A stretch of DNA of 64,000 bases, taken from the NCBI RefSeq assembly GCF_002102255.1, contig NZ_LQPH01000144.1:60286-124285 (forward strand). The letters are read 5' to 3'. The stretch comes from Mycobacterium nebraskense (lineage in GTDB: Bacteria > Actinomycetota > Actinomycetes > Mycobacteriales > Mycobacteriaceae). The position numbers and the translations under genes were made by a program. Within the stretch, counting starts at the first letter, position 1. Each line of letters begins with the position of its first letter. Below, in pieces: positions 56,463-64,000 of the stretch. Under the pieces are notes generated by a model that did not search any database, was not told the DNA's origin, and saw nothing but the letters and a program-made list of their open reading frames with translations.

Positions 56463-57239
56463 ATGCCGAGCGCGCTGGAGCTCGAGCGGCCATGCGACGG
56501 TGTCGCCGTGCTGCGCCTGAACCGCCCGAAGCAGCTCAACGCCATCAATGAGGTGATGCAAACCGAATTGGGCCAGACGCTGGCCGATTTGGCCACCGAC
56601 AGCTCAGTGCGTGCCGTGGTGCTGACCGGTGCCGGGCGCGGCTTTTGCGCGGGTATCGACGTGCGGGACTTCGGCCCTTCGATGCTGGAGGCCACCGCAC
56701 CCGCGCTGGACCGGATGCGCTTCCAGGAGAGGATGGCCGCCCTGGCGGAAGCCGTCCGGGCATTGCCGCAACCCGTCGTCGCCGCGGTCAACGGCCCCTG
56801 TGTCGGAGCCGGACTCGCGCTGTGCCTGGCGGCCGACATCCGAATCTGTTCGCAGACAGCATCTTTCGGCAATGCCGCCATCCTGCTCGGCCTCTCCGGC
56901 GCCGAGATGGGCATGAGCTACCACCTGCCGCGCATCGTCGGCACCAGCGTGGCCGCCGACTGGATGCTCACCGGCCGCACCGTTTCGGCCACCGAAGCCG
57001 ATCGGCGCGGTCTGGTCAGTGAGGTGGTCGAGCCGGAGCGGTTGGCCGAACGGGCCGTCGAGTTGGCGGCGCTGATAGCGAGCCATTCTCCGCTTGGCGC
57101 ACGACTGACCAAGCGTGCCCTGCAGGTCAACACCGACGCCGCGAGCCTGTCGGCAGCTCTGGAGCTGGAGAACCGCAACCAGGTGATCTCACACGCCACG
57201 GACGAGGCGGCCGAGCGCCGCAAGAAGTGGTCGTCATGA
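56463..57239 (+). CDS. enoyl-CoA hydratase/isomerase
   Basis: 258-residue crotonase-fold protein: oxyanion-hole segments Gly-Arg-Gly-Phe-Cys-Ala-Gly-Ile-Asp (about 59-67) and Val-Gly-Ala-Gly-Leu-Ala-Leu (about 115), then Leu-Gly-Leu-Ser-Gly-Ala-Glu-Met-Gly-Met with a Glu in the catalytic region. Hydrates 2-enoyl-CoA. Starts 2 bases after the thiolase stop and overlaps the next gene by 4 bp (ATGA). Confidence 0.9.
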   Translation: MPSALELERPCDGVAVLRLNRPKQLNAINEVMQTELGQTLADLATDSSVRAVVLTGAGRGFCAGIDVRDFGPSMLEATAPALDRMRFQERMAALAEAVRALPQPVVAAVNGPCVGAGLALCLAADIRICSQTASFGNAAILLGLSGAEMGMSYHLPRIVGTSVAADWMLTGRTVSATEADRRGLVSEVVEPERLAERAVELAALIASHSPLGARLTKRALQVNTDAASLSAALELENRNQVISHATDEAAERRKKWSS

Positions 57240-58387
57240 CGGGACCGCTACGTGGCGTGCGCATCGTCATGATGGGCGGCCTGGGGCCCGCCCCGTTCTG
57301 CGGAATGTTGTTGGGCGACTTGGGCGCCGACGTCATCCGCGTCGATGGTCTCCCGGGTGTGGGCGGTCCGCTTCCCATCGATTACACGGTGCGTCGTAGC
57401 CAGCGGTCGCTTGCCGCCGACGTTAAGGATCCGCGTGGCAGGGAGCTGGTTCATCGCCTGGTCGCAGACGCGGACGCCTTCGTCGACGTGTACCGGCCCG
57501 GGGTGGCCGAACGACTGGGCATCGGCCCGGACGAGTTGTGCGAGCGCAATCCCCGCCTGGTGTACGCCCGCATGACCGGGTATGGACAGGACGGGCCTCT
57601 GGCCGCCCACGCCGGGCACGACATCAACTACATCGCCCTGGCGGGTGCCCTGCACGGCATCGGCACCGCCGAATCCCCGGTGCCACCGCTGAATCTGGTT
57701 GGGGACTACGGCGGCGGCGGCATGCTGTTGGCCGTCGGCCTGCTGAGCGCAATCCTCGAGGGCCGCGAATCCGGAATCGGTCAGGTGCTCGATGTCGCGA
57801 TGGTCGACGGGGTCGCCACGCTGTTGGCGCCGTATTTCGGGATGGTGCCCGCCGGCACCTGGCGCGACCGGCGCCACGACAATCTGCTCGACGGTGCCGC
57901 CCACTTCTACGGCGTTTACGGCACGGCCGAAGGCGGCCATTTCGCCGTCGGCGCGATGGAGCCGAAGTTCTACGCGGAGCTGTGCGATCGCCTCGGCGTC
58001 GACGTGCCCCACGATGATGAAGCGCCGGAAACGTGGGCCGCGCACCGCGCCACGCTGGCCGCCCGCTTCGCCGAGAAATCGCGCGAGGAGTGGGAGCGGC
58101 TGCTCGACACGCCGGGATGCTGTGCGACGCCCGTCCTTTCGCTGACCGAGGCGCCACGGCACCCGCACCTAGCCGCGCGAGAAACGTTCATCGACGTCGA
58201 CGGAGTCACCCAACCCGCGCCGGCACCCCGGTTCTCCCGAACCCGGCCGCCAGTTCCCACGTCGCCGTCGCTTCCGGGCGACCACACGCGCACGCTGCTG
58301 CGCGAACTGGGGTTGGACGCCGATGCCATCACCGCGCTCGAGTACGCGGGCGTGATAGCCCAAAGCGGCTCAAAGTCAGCAACCTAG
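57236..58387 (+). CDS. CaiB/BaiF family protein, alpha-methylacyl-CoA racemase-like
   Basis: 383 residues. N-terminal Gly-Gly-Leu-Gly-Pro-Ala-Pro-Phe-Cys-Gly-Met-Leu-Leu-Gly-Asp-Leu-Gly-Ala-Asp. The racemase catalytic set known from M. tuberculosis MCR is present: His128 in Gly-His-Asp-Ile-Asn-Tyr, Asp157 in Leu-Val-Gly-Asp-Tyr-Gly-Gly-Gly and Glu242 in Gly-Ala-Met-Glu-Pro-Lys-Phe-Tyr. It would epimerise 2-methyl-branched acyl-CoAs, needed before beta-oxidation of sterol side chains or branched lipids. A CoA-transferase role is less likely given these residues. Overlaps the hydratase by 4 bp. Confidence 0.85.
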   Translation: MTGPLRGVRIVMMGGLGPAPFCGMLLGDLGADVIRVDGLPGVGGPLPIDYTVRRSQRSLAADVKDPRGRELVHRLVADADAFVDVYRPGVAERLGIGPDELCERNPRLVYARMTGYGQDGPLAAHAGHDINYIALAGALHGIGTAESPVPPLNLVGDYGGGGMLLAVGLLSAILEGRESGIGQVLDVAMVDGVATLLAPYFGMVPAGTWRDRRHDNLLDGAAHFYGVYGTAEGGHFAVGAMEPKFYAELCDRLGVDVPHDDEAPETWAAHRATLAARFAEKSREEWERLLDTPGCCATPVLSLTEAPRHPHLAARETFIDVDGVTQPAPAPRFSRTRPPVPTSPSLPGDHTRTLLRELGLDADAITALEYAGVIAQSGSKSAT

Positions 58388-58399
58388 AGAGGACGGCGC

Positions 58400-59695
58400 A
58401 TGTCGTGGGACTTCTCCACTGATCCCGAGTGGGCACAGCAACTCAAATGGGTTGAGGACTTCGTGCGCGAAGAGTGCGAACCGATCGACTTGATCGTCAA
58501 GGAGTCGCACGACCTCAACGATCCGGTGCGCCGGGCGCTGATCCCGCCGCTGCAAGAGATCGTCAAGGAGCGTGGCCTCTGGGCCACCCACCTCGGTCCG
58601 CACCTGGGCGGCCCGGGCTACGGTCAGGTGAAACTGGCGCTGCTCAACGAGATTCTGGGCCGCTCGGAATGCGCGCCGATCGTCTTCGGCTCCCAGGCTC
58701 CCGACTCGGGCAACAGCGAAATCCTGGCGCACTACGGCACGCCGGAGCTCAAGGCCCGCTACCTTGAGCCGCTGCTCGACAACCGGATCGTTTCCTGCTT
58801 TTCGATGACCGAGCCGCAGGGCGGTGCCGATCCGAAGGTCTTCCGCACCACCGCGGTGCCCGACGGGAATCACTGGATCATCAACGGCGAAAAGTGGTTC
58901 TCGTCGTTCGCCTCGATGGCGTCGTTCATCATCGTGATGGCCATGACCGACCCCGACGCGCCGCCCTATCAGCGTTATTCGATGTTCGTCGTCCCCGGCG
59001 ACACTCCCGGCATCAACGTGCTGCGCGACGTCGGCCTGGGTTACCAGGCACTGGGCGGCGGGCGCGAGGGCTACGTCCGCTACGAGAACGTCCGTGTGCC
59101 GGCCGACCACATGCTGGGCCCGCGGGGTGGGGCCTTCGTCGTCGCCCAAACCCGCTTGGGCGGCGGGCGGATTCACCACGCGATGCGCACCGTCGGCCTG
59201 GTCCGCCGGATCTTCGACATGATCTGCGAGCGCGCGGTGTCGCGGTACACGCAGGGCGAGGTGCTGTCCAACAAGCAACTCGTGCAGGAGATGGTCGCCG
59301 ACTCGTGGATGGAGATCGAGGCCTTCCGGCTGCTGACCCTGCAAACCGCTTGGAAAATCGACCAATTCAACGATTACCAGGCCGTGCGGGCGGACATCTC
59401 GGCGGTGAAGGCGATGATGCAGAAGGTGCTACACGATGTGTCGTCGCGGGCGCTGCAGCTGCACGGATCGCTGGGCACCACCCACGAGATGCCGTTCGTG
59501 CAGTACTTGGTGGAGTCGTTCGTGCTGGGGCTCGCCGACGGTCCGACCGAGGTGCACAAGGTGACGCTGGCCCGGCTGCTGTTGAAAGACCGCGAGCCCG
59601 CGCCCGACCTGTTCCCGTCCGAACATTTGCTGCGGTTGCGTGCGGCAGCCGAGGCCAAGTTCGCCGACAAGCTGGCCGGCATCCCGCGCGGCTAG
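58400..59695 (+). CDS. acyl-CoA dehydrogenase
   Basis: 431-residue FAD enzyme of the long/branched ACAD type: Phe-Ser-Met-Thr-Glu-Pro-Gln-Gly-Gly-Ala-Asp-Pro (about 133-144), Asn-Gly-Glu-Lys-Trp-Phe-Ser-Ser, then Arg-Ile-His-His-Ala-Met-Arg and a C-terminal Leu-Gln-Leu-His-Gly-Ser-Leu-Gly-Thr-Thr. Resembles FadE groups (ACAD10/11-like) acting on large substrates. AGAGAGGACGG precedes the ATG. Fourth gene after thiolase, hydratase and racemase. Ends in a 4-bp tail overlap with the convergent porin pseudogene. Confidence 0.9.
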   Translation: MSWDFSTDPEWAQQLKWVEDFVREECEPIDLIVKESHDLNDPVRRALIPPLQEIVKERGLWATHLGPHLGGPGYGQVKLALLNEILGRSECAPIVFGSQAPDSGNSEILAHYGTPELKARYLEPLLDNRIVSCFSMTEPQGGADPKVFRTTAVPDGNHWIINGEKWFSSFASMASFIIVMAMTDPDAPPYQRYSMFVVPGDTPGINVLRDVGLGYQALGGGREGYVRYENVRVPADHMLGPRGGAFVVAQTRLGGGRIHHAMRTVGLVRRIFDMICERAVSRYTQGEVLSNKQLVQEMVADSWMEIEAFRLLTLQTAWKIDQFNDYQAVRADISAVKAMMQKVLHDVSSRALQLHGSLGTTHEMPFVQYLVESFVLGLADGPTEVHKVTLARLLLKDREPAPDLFPSEHLLRLRAAAEAKFADKLAGIPRG

Positions 59696-60422
59696 ACAGA
59701 CTTCGTGACGCCGACGTACGACAGCACCACGTCGGACAGGTCGGTCATTCGTGTCAGCACCGCGTACGAGCGGATGAACGACTGGCCCACGCATCCGTCG
59801 ATCTTGATGTGGAAGTTGCTGATCATGACCCAGGGATTCGCACCCTTGAATTGTTTCTTGATCACCGGCACCGTGATGACGAGGCCGGGCTTCATTCCGA
59901 TGCTCATCGCGCCGTTGACGGGAGTCGAAACAAACGGCAGCAGAGGCGGCAACGTACCGGTGGTGTCGAAGGTCGGGCTGACGCCCGGGATGACGCCGCC
60001 ACCGCTCTCCACGATCACGCCGTTGGATGTAGTCATATCGATCCCGCAGCCGATCTGGTAGCCCACTTCCAGGACGCCGCGGGGCTCTTCCGAGCCTTTC
60101 AGCGAGCCGACGAAAATGCCGCTGGATACGTATTCGCGCGACGCGATCGAGGTGGTCAGCGGTGCCACCGGGACTTGCATCTCGTCCTTCGCGCCCAGCC
60201 CCAGGGTCCAGCCGTCGGGAGTGTTGAGGATGACGGGAGGATTCGAGGGCACCGCCCCCCGGCCGGTGCCAAAGCTGCAGCGGCAGGCTCGACCTCGGGA
60301 CCGTCATCGGGATCAGCGGTCGCCGCCGGCGCCGTAACCACGGACATGACGAGGCAAACGGCGACCGCCAGCGCGCGACGAACGACCACGGCTACCGGCC
60401 TCACGCACGCCAACGTACGCAC
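59692..60422 (-). pseudogene. MspA-family porin disrupted by a one-base frameshift in a C6 tract
   Basis: The body (59692-60252) encodes an MspA-like beta-barrel: Trp-Thr-Leu-Gly-Leu-Gly, Glu-Val-Gly-Tyr-Gln-Ile-Gly-Cys-Gly-Ile-Asp, Ile-Pro-Gly-Val-Ser-Pro and a late Gly-Cys-Val-Gly-Gln loop. The signal peptide (start GTG at 60422 or 60404; hydrophobic core, cleavage near Ala-Ala-Thr-Ala-Asp) is in another frame. The frames meet at a CCCCCC run (60255-60260); one more C would join signal peptide and barrel perfectly. So this is a recent frameshift, a phase-variable tract or a sequencing error. If intact it would be an outer-membrane channel of about 242 residues for hydrophilic solutes. Confidence 0.8.
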
Positions 60423-60560
60423 CCGCTGTCGCCAGTCGCGAAATTTGCTGGGCGGCCGATCAAAGTTGTTCTCTGTTCGTAACTCTTATGCGATACAGAC
60501 GCCGAATGTAGGATTAAGCTCAGTTAGCCGGCAGTTCAGGCAAACGACGGAGAGGCCGCG

Positions 60561-60821
60561 ATGATGAAGCACAGGTGGGCTGCTCTACTGGTCGCAGGTT
60601 CGGTGGTCATCACGGCTTTGACCGGCGCCGCCGGAATGGCGGTCGGGGTAGCACTCGCGTCTCCGGACCCTGCCCAGCAGCCCGACCTCTCGGACATGAT
60701 CTCCGAATGGGAGTTACACTACCCGACCATGATGACCAACCCCCTCGATGAGAGTGGCCCGACGGGCGATTGGGGTGGCGTCGGAATGTGGTGCCAAAAT
60801 CTTCGCGCCAACTGCAGCTGA
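60561..60821 (+). CDS. small secreted protein of unknown function
   Basis: 86 residues: signal peptide (about 1-34, ending Val-Ala-Leu-Ala-Ser), then a mature part of about 52 residues with Trp-Glu-Leu-His-Tyr-Pro-Thr-Met-Met-Thr-Asn and two Cys near the end (Trp-Cys-Gln-Asn and Asn-Cys-Ser). An AGAGGCC purine stretch lies before the ATG pair at 60561. No recognised domain. It converges with the phosphotransferase gene (12-bp gap). The 138 bp before it may hold its promoter. Confidence 0.65.
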   Translation: MMKHRWAALLVAGSVVITALTGAAGMAVGVALASPDPAQQPDLSDMISEWELHYPTMMTNPLDESGPTGDWGGVGMWCQNLRANCS

Positions 60822-60833
60822 TCGGGTGCGCCG

Positions 60834-61793
60834 TCAATCCAGCAGTGACCGCGCCCGATCCAGCAACCCGGGAAGCGTTGCCGCCATGGCCTCCAATCCC
60901 GCCCGTGGTGTGCGCCTTCGCCGATTGTGCTTGACGATCAGCGACCACGTCGCCGCCGACTTGAAGCACGCCAACGCGCGGAACCAGGCCAAGTCGGTGA
61001 CCTCGCGACCCAGCTCTTCTTGGTAGATCTCGGCGAGCCGGGCGACGGGCGGCACCATGCCCGCCGAACCCGGAACGCGCCGGTAGGTGTCCGGGTCGCA
61101 GTTGATCAGAAACCACCCCGCATCGATACGCGGATCCCCCACTGACCAGATTTCCCAATCGATCACCGCGCTGATACGGGACCCGGCGGCCAACAGGTTG
61201 CCCAGCCGGAAATCACCATGCACCACGCTCGGCCTCATCGCCGTCGGCGCGCAACCCAACAACGCGTCACGCACCCCCGGCCAATCGGGCACCAGCGCCG
61301 CATCGACGGTCTGCAGCGTTTCGGACCACCGCCGAACTTCGGCGGCCGCATCCACAATCGGTTCACCGCCCAGGCCAAGCTCGCTCGGCGACAGACTGTG
61401 CAGCGCGGCCATGGCCCGGCATGCGTTGCGGTACCGCTCGGGAAGACCCGGAGAACCGGCACAACCATCGAAAAGCGGTTCCACACAGTCGCCTTCGACA
61501 TGTGACATCACGAACAAGGGCGGCGTGTGCGGCGGATCCCCCGGGTCCTCCCACAGCACCTCGGGCACCGGAACCCGCGTCCCGGCAAGCGCTTTGATGA
61601 TGCGGGCCTGACGCAGCACGTCGCGATGCGCGACCGGTTCGATACCGGGCGGAGCAACCTTGATCACCACCGGCCGGCCATCAAGGACGCCTTTGAACGT
61701 GAGGCTGGAGGCGCCCCCGGCCAGTGGGGCGACGCCGGTAACGCCGGCGACATCCAGTCGCCGCCGCAGCTCCTCAGGATCCAGCTCGGCCAT
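60834..61793 (-). CDS. aminoglycoside phosphotransferase-like (APH) kinase family protein
   Basis: 319 residues with a kinase-like fold: Gly-Gly-Ala-Ser-Ser-Leu-Thr-Phe nucleotide loop (about 26-33), Val-Val-Ile-Lys-Val-Ala, catalytic His-Gly-Asp-Phe-Arg-Leu-Gly-Asn (about 190-197), and Val-Ile-Asp-Trp-Glu for metal. The mycobacterial relatives near FadE genes resemble the ACAD10/11 kinase domain, which phosphorylates 4-hydroxyacyl-CoAs; antibiotic resistance is unlikely. It immediately follows the SDR... stop arrangement: its ATG (61793) abuts the downstream SDR-like gene's stop, with transcription leftward, so SDR is upstream and APH follows without gap. Confidence 0.8.
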   Translation of the reverse strand: MAELDPEELRRRLDVAGVTGVAPLAGGASSLTFKGVLDGRPVVIKVAPPGIEPVAHRDVLRQARIIKALAGTRVPVPEVLWEDPGDPPHTPPLFVMSHVEGDCVEPLFDGCAGSPGLPERYRNACRAMAALHSLSPSELGLGGEPIVDAAAEVRRWSETLQTVDAALVPDWPGVRDALLGCAPTAMRPSVVHGDFRLGNLLAAGSRISAVIDWEIWSVGDPRIDAGWFLINCDPDTYRRVPGSAGMVPPVARLAEIYQEELGREVTDLAWFRALACFKSAATWSLIVKHNRRRRTPRAGLEAMAATLPGLLDRARSLLD

Positions 61794-62594
61794 TCAGCCG
61801 GCGGGCTTGGTCCAGCCGACCTCGGCGAGGAAGGGCTGGGTGTGCGCGATGCGCCCGGTCAGGATCTTCGGATCACCGGTGCACAGGCGGAAGGCCGTCT
61901 CGGTGATCAGTTCGATGTCCTCGGTGTCGGTCTTGGCCAGGTCGAGGGTGCCGGCCCCTGGCGTGGCCACGGGATTGCTGGGAGCGGCGGCGTTGACGGC
62001 GATCCCGTCGTCGTACAGCTCGGCCGCAAGGCTTTTCGTCAACCGGTTGAGCGCGGCCTTGACCGTCCCGTAGATGCCGAAGCCCGCGGTGCGGTCGAAC
62101 TCCGAAAACGGCGGCCCCGGCGGCAGGTCACCACCCACCGAGGTGAGATTCAAAATCCAGCCCCGCCCGCGCTCGCGCATCGCCGGAATCGCCAGCTGGC
62201 TCAACTGCAGCGGGCCGAGGACATGCATCTCCAACATCAGCCGGACCCGCCGTTCGGGAAACCCGTCAAGGGGCCGCAGGAAGGTCACCGCCGCGTTGTT
62301 GACCAGGATGTCCGGGGCGCCGACGGCGCCGACCACCTCGGCGAAAAGTCGTTCTCGTTCCCCGGATTGGGACAGATCGGCTTGCACCGCGACGGCCTTG
62401 CCGCCGGCGGCCACGATCTCGTCCAGGGTCTGGCTCAGCGACCCGTGGTATTTGGGGTCGGGGTCCATGGTGCGGGCGGTCAGCGCGACCGTGGCACCGC
62501 GCGCGGCGAGCCGTGCGGCGATCGCCTTGCCCAGCCCGCGGCTGCTTCCGGTGACGAGGGCCACCATCCCATCGCACCGTTGGTCACCGCTCAT
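61794..62594 (-). CDS. short-chain dehydrogenase/reductase
   Basis: 266-residue SDR: Thr-Gly-Ser-Ser-Arg-Gly-Leu-Gly (residues 15-22), Thr-Ala-Arg-Thr (NADP-type), Asn-Asn-Ala-Ala, catalytic Ser in Leu-Thr-Ser-Val, and Tyr-Gly-Thr-Val-Lys. A Met-Asp-Pro-Asp-Pro-Lys-Tyr-His-Gly insert follows strand two. It precedes the phosphotransferase gene on the same strand with no intergenic base, so they form one operon. Substrate unknown. Confidence 0.88.
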   Translation of the reverse strand: MSGDQRCDGMVALVTGSSRGLGKAIAARLAARGATVALTARTMDPDPKYHGSLSQTLDEIVAAGGKAVAVQADLSQSGERERLFAEVVGAVGAPDILVNNAAVTFLRPLDGFPERRVRLMLEMHVLGPLQLSQLAIPAMRERGRGWILNLTSVGGDLPPGPPFSEFDRTAGFGIYGTVKAALNRLTKSLAAELYDDGIAVNAAAPSNPVATPGAGTLDLAKTDTEDIELITETAFRLCTGDPKILTGRIAHTQPFLAEVGWTKPAG

Positions 62595-62642
62595 CCTCGA
62601 CCTCCTACGGAAATGGCTTCTCCGTATCAGAGAATGCCATTA

Positions 62643-63080
62643 TCACCGGTCGAGGGGAAGTGCCGCCCGACGTAGCGCGTCGATCGAGTAGTTCCCGCCG
62701 CCCGTGAAGACCAGCAGGAAGAACGCGAAGCAGAAGAGGATCGCCAACGCCCCGCCGTTGCCCGCCGGCGGATCGGCGACCGGCCAGAGCGCCTGGGGTT
62801 GATGGATCCAGAAGTAGGCGACCGCCATCTGCCCCGAGGCCACGAACGCGACGGCGCGGGTGAACAGTCCGGAGGCGATGAGCAGACCCGCGACGATTTC
62901 GATCAGCCCTGCGTACCAGCCGGGCCAGGATCCGAACTCGACGCGAACTGGCGAACGGACGGGCCAATCGAACAGGCTCCTCGAGCCGTATGCGGCGAAC
63001 AGCAAACCGTAAATCAACCGGAACACACTCAGCGCCACCGGGGCGTAGCGACCCAGTCGCCGGTCCAAGTCCCTTGTCAC
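62643..63080 (-). CDS. DoxX-family membrane protein
   Basis: 145 residues with four hydrophobic helices (about 15-35, 55-75, 80-98, 108-128). The pattern Arg-Leu-Ile-Tyr-Gly-Leu-Leu-Phe-Ala-Ala-Tyr-Gly, Trp-Tyr-Ala-Gly-Leu-Ile-Glu-Ile-Val-Ala-Gly is that of DoxX proteins, which take part in thiol or redox homeostasis in M. tuberculosis (DoxX with SodA and SseA). The GTG at 63080 overlaps the hydrolase stop by 4 bp (GTGA); a TAACCT element (63093-63088) could also give a leaderless message. Confidence 0.8.
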   Translation of the reverse strand: MTRDLDRRLGRYAPVALSVFRLIYGLLFAAYGSRSLFDWPVRSPVRVEFGSWPGWYAGLIEIVAGLLIASGLFTRAVAFVASGQMAVAYFWIHQPQALWPVADPPAGNGGALAILFCFAFFLLVFTGGGNYSIDALRRAALPLDR

Positions 63081-63958
63081 GATCGACAGGTTACGGTTCC
63101 CGCCCAATCGAGCAGCCGCCGCCAAAGCCGGTGCCGGCTCGTCGCCATGTTGTGGCAGTGCGCGCTGTCGGCCAGGACGAGGGCGGTGACGTCCGGGCTG
63201 TTGCGGTAGATGCCGACCTCGGCGCGTGGGTCCGGTGAGACGTCGACGACGCCGTACCCGATCAACACGGGGACGTCGATCAGTGCGGCGTGCTCGGCGA
63301 CCACACCAGGGATCATGGCGGTGCCGAACACGCGCGGCACCATCGACTTTGCGACGACGCAGTCCGCTGCCACGACGTCGGCCGGGACGTCGGCAAGGTG
63401 GAACCAACTCTGCAAGTACTCGCGCGGGCCCTCGAAGTACGGCTGCGGCAGGGCGGAAAGGATCTCCCGGGCGAGCTCGGCGCGTCCCTGCGTAGTTGCC
63501 GACCGGGCGATGAATGCCGGATCCAGGTTCAACGGTGCGACATGCTGATTGGTGCACCCGAGCAGGGCCAGTCCGGCGAAGCTGGAGAACAGCGCTTGCT
63601 GTGTGATTGCCAGATAGCCGCCGAGGGAATGGGCCATGACCACCGGGGGTGCGTGAATTCCGGTTGTGTGGGGCAACGCGGAGACGGCATACGCAAGCGT
63701 GGCGGCGATGTCGTTGAATCCGAAATCACATGCGGGTTGGGAGCTTTCGCCGGTGCCCAGCGGATCGATGGTCACCACGGCGTAGCCGTTTCCGGTGGCG
63801 AAATCGGCGAAGCTGTACCCGTGATGGCCCGGGATGCGCAGGTCCCAGTAGTCGCGGCTGTAGGTGCCGCCCGGCAGACAGACCAATAGCCCGAACGCCT
63901 CCGCGCCGGCACGCGCGGGATAGTAGACGGTATGACGAGGCTGGGGCCTCGCACACAT
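63077..63958 (-). CDS. alpha/beta-hydrolase (start may lie beyond the window)
   Basis: 293 residues from the ATG at 63958; the frame stays open to the window edge, so the true start may be further right. Alpha/beta-hydrolase signs: oxyanion-type Leu-Pro-Gly-Gly (about 28-31), Asp-Pro-Leu-Gly-Thr-Gly-Glu-Ser, nucleophile elbow Ala-His-Ser-Leu-Gly-Gly (Ser about 110), late Asp and His in Asp-Ser-Ala-His-Cys-His. No signal peptide in the visible part. The natural ester or epoxide substrate is unknown. Coupled by 4 bp to the DoxX gene. Confidence 0.82.
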   Translation of the reverse strand: MCARPQPRHTVYYPARAGAEAFGLLVCLPGGTYSRDYWDLRIPGHHGYSFADFATGNGYAVVTIDPLGTGESSQPACDFGFNDIAATLAYAVSALPHTTGIHAPPVVMAHSLGGYLAITQQALFSSFAGLALLGCTNQHVAPLNLDPAFIARSATTQGRAELAREILSALPQPYFEGPREYLQSWFHLADVPADVVAADCVVAKSMVPRVFGTAMIPGVVAEHAALIDVPVLIGYGVVDVSPDPRAEVGIYRNSPDVTALVLADSAHCHNMATSRHRLWRRLLDWAGTVTCRS

Positions 63959-64000
63959 GTGAACGTGGGTTGCCGACAGGGTGGTCCTGGCCGGTAGAGC

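Noticed and set aside
60834..61793. Phosphotransferase as an antibiotic-resistance gene
   Set aside because: Its context and sequence fit the APH-like kinases tied to acyl-CoA metabolism rather than aminoglycoside kinases.

Overview
The window is mycobacterial chromosome. Evidence: high GC; class Ib ribonucleotide reductase genes; a complete mce/yrbE operon; many FadE/FadD/SDR lipid genes; DUF732 and MspA-family proteins; and many leaderless starts with a TANNNT -10 six or seven bases before an ATG or GTG. From 1 to about 27260 the gene order follows the M. tuberculosis stretch adhC (Rv3045) to cstA (Rv3063) as I recall it. Extra genes are interleaved, which points to a non-tuberculous species such as a M. 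avium-complex relative; I cannot name the species from sequence alone.

Left part (1-27262): adhC tail, a DUF3349 gene, a membrane-tethered Mrr-like nuclease, nrdF2, an SRPBCC/TetR pair, a flavin monooxygenase and its TetR neighbour, nrdE-nrdI-nrdH, an FMN reductase, TetR plus dinB2, an SDR/TetR unit divergent from cyp136, a stand-alone LeuA regulatory-domain protein behind an apparent branched-chain amino acid attenuator, a tiny lipoprotein, a MEDS/HATPase protein, a fused double GntR regulator, a thiolase-like/DUF35 pair, double-domain fadE22, an SDR, ligB and cstA.

Middle (27264-44175): an intact ten-gene mce operon read leftward (yrbEA, yrbEB, mceA to mceF, two Mce-associated proteins); a SpoIIAA-like/CAP/DUF732 operon divergent from an Hsp70-like ATPase and a nitroreductase; a lone cyclic-nucleotide-binding protein; a lone archaeo-eukaryotic-type primase (prim-pol); an SDR.

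Right part (44159-64000): what looks like one route for oxidising a hydrophobic substrate. P450, NDMA-type alcohol dehydrogenase, a newly seen 41-aa membrane peptide, aldehyde dehydrogenase and acyl-CoA synthetase form a leftward operon. Beside it lie a divergent histidine kinase/response regulator pair, a P450-type ferredoxin and an AdhE-type enzyme. Then come thiolase, enoyl-CoA hydratase, an alpha-methylacyl-CoA racemase-like enzyme and an acyl-CoA dehydrogenase, so product could pass from hydroxylation to acid to CoA ester to beta-oxidation. The end holds an MspA-family porin broken by one base in a C6 tract, a small secreted protein, a phosphotransferase, an SDR, a DoxX protein and an alpha/beta hydrolase.

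Regulation readable in the sequence includes paired NrdR-type boxes (32-bp centre spacing) at nrdF2 and nrdH, several palindromic operators next to TetR genes, an attenuator with a Leu/Val-rich leader peptide, and overlapping divergent leaderless promoters. I saw no tRNA, rRNA, CRISPR array, transposase or integrase.
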